Assembly: GCA_000406005.1 (NCBI GenBank)
Contig: ASZN01000127.1
Coordinates: forward strand, 1-8,632
Direction of reading: 5' to 3'
DNA from: Candidatus Poribacteria bacterium WGA-3G
GTDB taxonomy: Bacteria > Poribacteria > WGA-4E > WGA-3G
DNA: 8,632 nucleotides
The position numbers and the translations under genes are program-made. Every line of letters starts with the position of its first letter. The first letter of the stretch is position 1. Positions 6,453-8,632 of this stretch are shown here, piece by piece. A model generated the notes under the pieces. The model was not told the DNA's origin and ran no database searches. It saw nothing but the letters and a program-made list of their open reading frames with translations.

Positions 6453-8375
6453 TCTATAAAATGAATACATCTGCAAGCCTGTGAAAAGCCGAATGAGCAC
6501 CCATATACCACCTATCATGAATTCACCGAGAATCAGTCCGAGAAACAGCGGATATGCTTTGCGATACAAGCGGATCCCACCGACTTTCAGCAGTATCGTT
6601 TTGATGCTCCAACTCAGAAATATCGAAAACCAGAGTCTGCCGATCGTCGATTTTTCGCCAGCGACGAGATAGCCAGCAGGATGGAACGGCCAGAAGGGGA
6701 AAACGGTTCGGATCCACCAAAGGAAACCTGTGAAGATCGCGCCGACACCGATAAAACTCACAGCGGCAACGTCGGTTTCAGTCGGATGTGAGATCCAATT
6801 TTGCAAGAGATTGTAGCCACCCGTGCCGAGGTCACTGACGACACCGATATTGTACCCGACAAGGAGGTACGCCCAAAACGACGCGAGGATACCAATGACA
6901 GCCGCGAACATCATCGCTACAATCAACCTGCCGGAACGCATGCCTGATTCCTCTGCAAGCTTGAAACCTTCGAGTGTATGCGGCATCGGGTTTGCGCGAG
7001 AACCGCGATTGAAGGTGAGATAGAGGCGCATCATTGTCAGACTCCCGTGCGAAAGGATTCGGGTACCGAAAATGTCGGTCAGGATGCCGTGCGGCGTTGC
7101 GTAGGTGCGGATCGTCGGCGGACCGACTTCGGCGCGGATACGCGTGAGACTCATGGATAACAGATAATAGATAAGGAAATAGAGCGCGATTGTCCAAATC
7201 GCCATCCCGCCTCGGTGTGAAAAGACGAACAGAAATATTAAACCACCGACCAATCCGAAGGCTGCCCAACGGTAACGCATCGGTTCCCTGCTGTCATTGA
7301 CTTCACCCGGCGATCGGTATCCCCTGAAAATGTGCTTGAGAATTGCGATGAAATAGCGGCGTCCACCCCAGATTGCGAAACAAGAGAGTACAAGGTAGCC
7401 GCCCATTATCTGCTGCCAATCGTAAGGGAACCCCGGCAGAATATCGAGTCCGAGTGCGCTGCCCAATATCCGTTGCGCTTTCCAAAACCAATAAAAAAAC
7501 CAGACGGAAAACGACATCTCTAACGGCATTAGGTAGGCGAGTCCGACGGCGAATGAGCGGATATATACCGGTGTCCAACCGATGGAATTCCACGGTTTTT
7601 GGGTGAAGTATTGACCGATCTCGGCGTGCCGTACGGGGATTTCAGGGAACTCAGGGAAAAGGACATGTATACCATTGATCAGGTTGATACCACCAGCAAT
7701 CGCGAATCCGAGCCACATCATCTTCGACTTAAAGAGTCGTCCATCAAGTCTTGTCATCTCCAGAGGCAATTGCACAATCGGATAGGACAGCCGTTCGTGC
7801 TCAATCCACTGTTTTCGGAGAAAAACATCCAGACAGATCATTACCCAGATAAGGACACTCAGAAACACCGTCCACCAGAGAATAGGACGGAGCCATCCCA
7901 GCAGATGTCCTTTCGTGTAGAGTGTGCTTTCGCCGTCATAGAACGCCTGCAGGCTCACTTCATTATTAGATGTAAGCCACGATGGTAAGTATCGCCAGAA
8001 GAGTTGTTTCCACTCATTTTCGGGAGTTGCGAACCAGAATCCGTCCGAGATTGTTGGAATAACCGTTTGCATCATGTCGTGTCCAGCGATGGCGGAGGAG
8101 AGTGAGAGCATCGCGAAGACGGTTAGAAGTTCGCCTTGCCTGAAAGCGAATCGCGGCAGAAACCGTTTTAGCAGTAGATTGAAGGGGATGAGCACCATCA
8201 ACGTAATAACCACGTTGTAGATGAGCGACATCGTCGTCGGGAGGGTACTCCAGAATTTGAGGTGGTTTGCCATGATAAAATAGGTATTCACCGGAATCAG
8301 TAGCAAACCGAGTGCGATGGCACGAAAGGTTACACCGGGATGAGGGGCTTTGTTTTTCAAGGTCGCGTCTGCCAT
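6450..8375 (-). CDS. Polytopic membrane protein, DUF6785/DUF6784-like (OPT-like)
   Basis: The 641-residue protein is an integral membrane protein with roughly 12-14 hydrophobic segments, for example near 16-36, 48-70, 82-104, 160-184, 218-240, 272-296, 322-340, 370-386, 390-410, 484-508, 536-555, 578-598 and 606-630. From memory it matches the DUF6785 (most of the length) plus DUF6784 (C-terminal ~100 residues) family, which distantly resembles oligopeptide transporters. The cytoplasm-type loop WIEHERLSYPIVQLPLEMTR (190-209) and the segment RIRAEVGPPTIRTYATPHG (412-430) look like its conserved blocks. A solute transporter is the natural guess, with no known substrate. The ATG at 8375 has no clear Shine-Dalgarno sequence (upstream reads AATCTTTAT), so the start is less sure than for its neighbours, although MADATLKNKAP then a membrane segment is plausible. 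The stop overlaps a repeat. Confidence 0.82.
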   Translation of the reverse strand: MADATLKNKAPHPGVTFRAIALGLLLIPVNTYFIMANHLKFWSTLPTTMSLIYNVVITLMVLIPFNLLLKRFLPRFAFRQGELLTVFAMLSLSSAIAGHDMMQTVIPTISDGFWFATPENEWKQLFWRYLPSWLTSNNEVSLQAFYDGESTLYTKGHLLGWLRPILWWTVFLSVLIWVMICLDVFLRKQWIEHERLSYPIVQLPLEMTRLDGRLFKSKMMWLGFAIAGGINLINGIHVLFPEFPEIPVRHAEIGQYFTQKPWNSIGWTPVYIRSFAVGLAYLMPLEMSFSVWFFYWFWKAQRILGSALGLDILPGFPYDWQQIMGGYLVLSCFAIWGGRRYFIAILKHIFRGYRSPGEVNDSREPMRYRWAAFGLVGGLIFLFVFSHRGGMAIWTIALYFLIYYLLSMSLTRIRAEVGPPTIRTYATPHGILTDIFGTRILSHGSLTMMRLYLTFNRGSRANPMPHTLEGFKLAEESGMRSGRLIVAMMFAAVIGILASFWAYLLVGYNIGVVSDLGTGGYNLLQNWISHPTETDVAAVSFIGVGAIFTGFLWWIRTVFPFWPFHPAGYLVAGEKSTIGRLWFSIFLSWSIKTILLKVGGIRLYRKAYPLFLGLILGEFMIGGIWVLIRLFTGLQMYSFYR

Positions 8376-8540
8376 ATAAAGATTGAGGCTTAGAGTTTAC
8401 TATAGTCTGGACAATTTTTGTGAGACCGATGTCCTATTTTCAGTGCGTTTCTGATTTTTCTAAGAGTTTCTAACAAAGACCCAACTGAAAAAAATCCATA
8501 AATATTAAGGTCAGTCCCGTAGGAGCGGCATTTGTATCTT
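8376..8540. other. Noncoding region upstream of the membrane-protein gene
   Basis: No gene is visible. On the minus strand TATAGT (8404-8399) is a possible -10 box about 24 nt before the ATG, but no acceptable -35 lies 16-18 nt upstream of it, so I do not call a promoter. Near 8516-8535 a GTAGGAGCGGCATTTGTA string leads into the tandem array and may be its degenerate first part or another short repeat. Confidence 0.35.
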
Positions 8541-8632
8541 TGTAGCATAGGCTGTTAGCCTGTGGCATTTTGTAGCATAGGCTGTTAGCCTGTGGCATTT
8601 TGTAGCATAGGCTGTTAGCCTGTGGCATTTTG
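8541..8632. repeat. Tandem array of a 30-bp palindromic unit
   Basis: Three identical 30-bp copies lie head to tail at 8541-8570, 8571-8600 and 8601-8630, and a fourth begins at 8631 and runs off the window. Each copy begins TGTAGCATAGGCTGTTAGCC and contains a hairpin: CATAGGCT and AGCCTGTG pair over 8 bp, including one G-T pair, around a GTT loop. The copies show no divergence, which suggests recent expansion. The unit has no spacers and no cas genes are near, so this is not a CRISPR array. Confidence 0.93.

Noticed and set aside
6305..6511. 68-residue minus-strand frame
   Set aside because: It consists of heptamer repeat and the out-of-frame end of the membrane-protein gene, and it resembles no protein family I know.
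8541..8632. Minus-strand frame through the 30-bp array encoding a repeated decapeptide (MPQANSLCYK)
   Set aside because: The unit length is a multiple of three, so any frame without a stop stays open in every copy. There is no ribosome binding site, and the hairpin explains the sequence better than a protein does.
8541..8632. CRISPR array
   Set aside because: The copies are directly adjacent, with no unique spacers, and no cas genes are visible.

Overview
The window looks like a stretch of chromosome from an uncultivated environmental bacterium. My best guess is Candidatus Poribacteria or a relative. That guess rests on recalled resemblance, not on a search: the gene mix (secreted Asp-box propellers, Gfo/Idh/MocA oxidoreductases, SMP-30 lactonases, OPT-like DUF6785/DUF6784 membrane proteins) and the short palindromic intergenic repeats. 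Good Shine-Dalgarno sequences precede most genes, so it is bacterial. There is no rRNA, tRNA, CRISPR array or complete mobile element.

Layout from left to right. (1) Bases 1-157 hold the 5' end of a transposase gene on the minus strand, cut by the left edge. (2) Bases 158-403 are noncoding: the probable outer end of that insertion sequence, a palindromic repeat at 265-325, and a -10 box and ribosome binding site for the next gene. (3) A plus-strand pair follows: a secreted or membrane-anchored protein with 14 beta-propeller repeats (404-2290) and an amidase-signature hydrolase (2353-3753). (4) Convergent to these, with only 4 bp between stop codons, lies a minus-strand block running from right to left: a DUF6785/DUF6784-type membrane protein (8375-6450), a Gfo/Idh/MocA oxidoreductase (6251-5235), an orphan HicB-like protein (5047-4814) and an SMP-30/gluconolactonase-like enzyme (4771-3758). 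(5) The right edge is a tandem array of a 30-bp palindromic unit that runs off the window.

How the genes may work together: an oxidoreductase of sugar or cyclitol type, a lactonase-fold hydrolase and a polytopic membrane protein would fit uptake and oxidation of a sugar-like compound (dehydrogenase to lactone to hydrolysis). This is inference only. Gaps of about 190-200 bp on either side of the oxidoreductase, and a good promoter in front of the HicB-like gene, argue against one simple operon. The HicB-like gene and the lactonase gene probably share a transcript.

I did not find a clear new multi-gene system. The most unusual material is noncoding: the nested heptamer-built palindrome at 6271-6452, the 30-bp array at the right end, and the hairpin element near 273-321.
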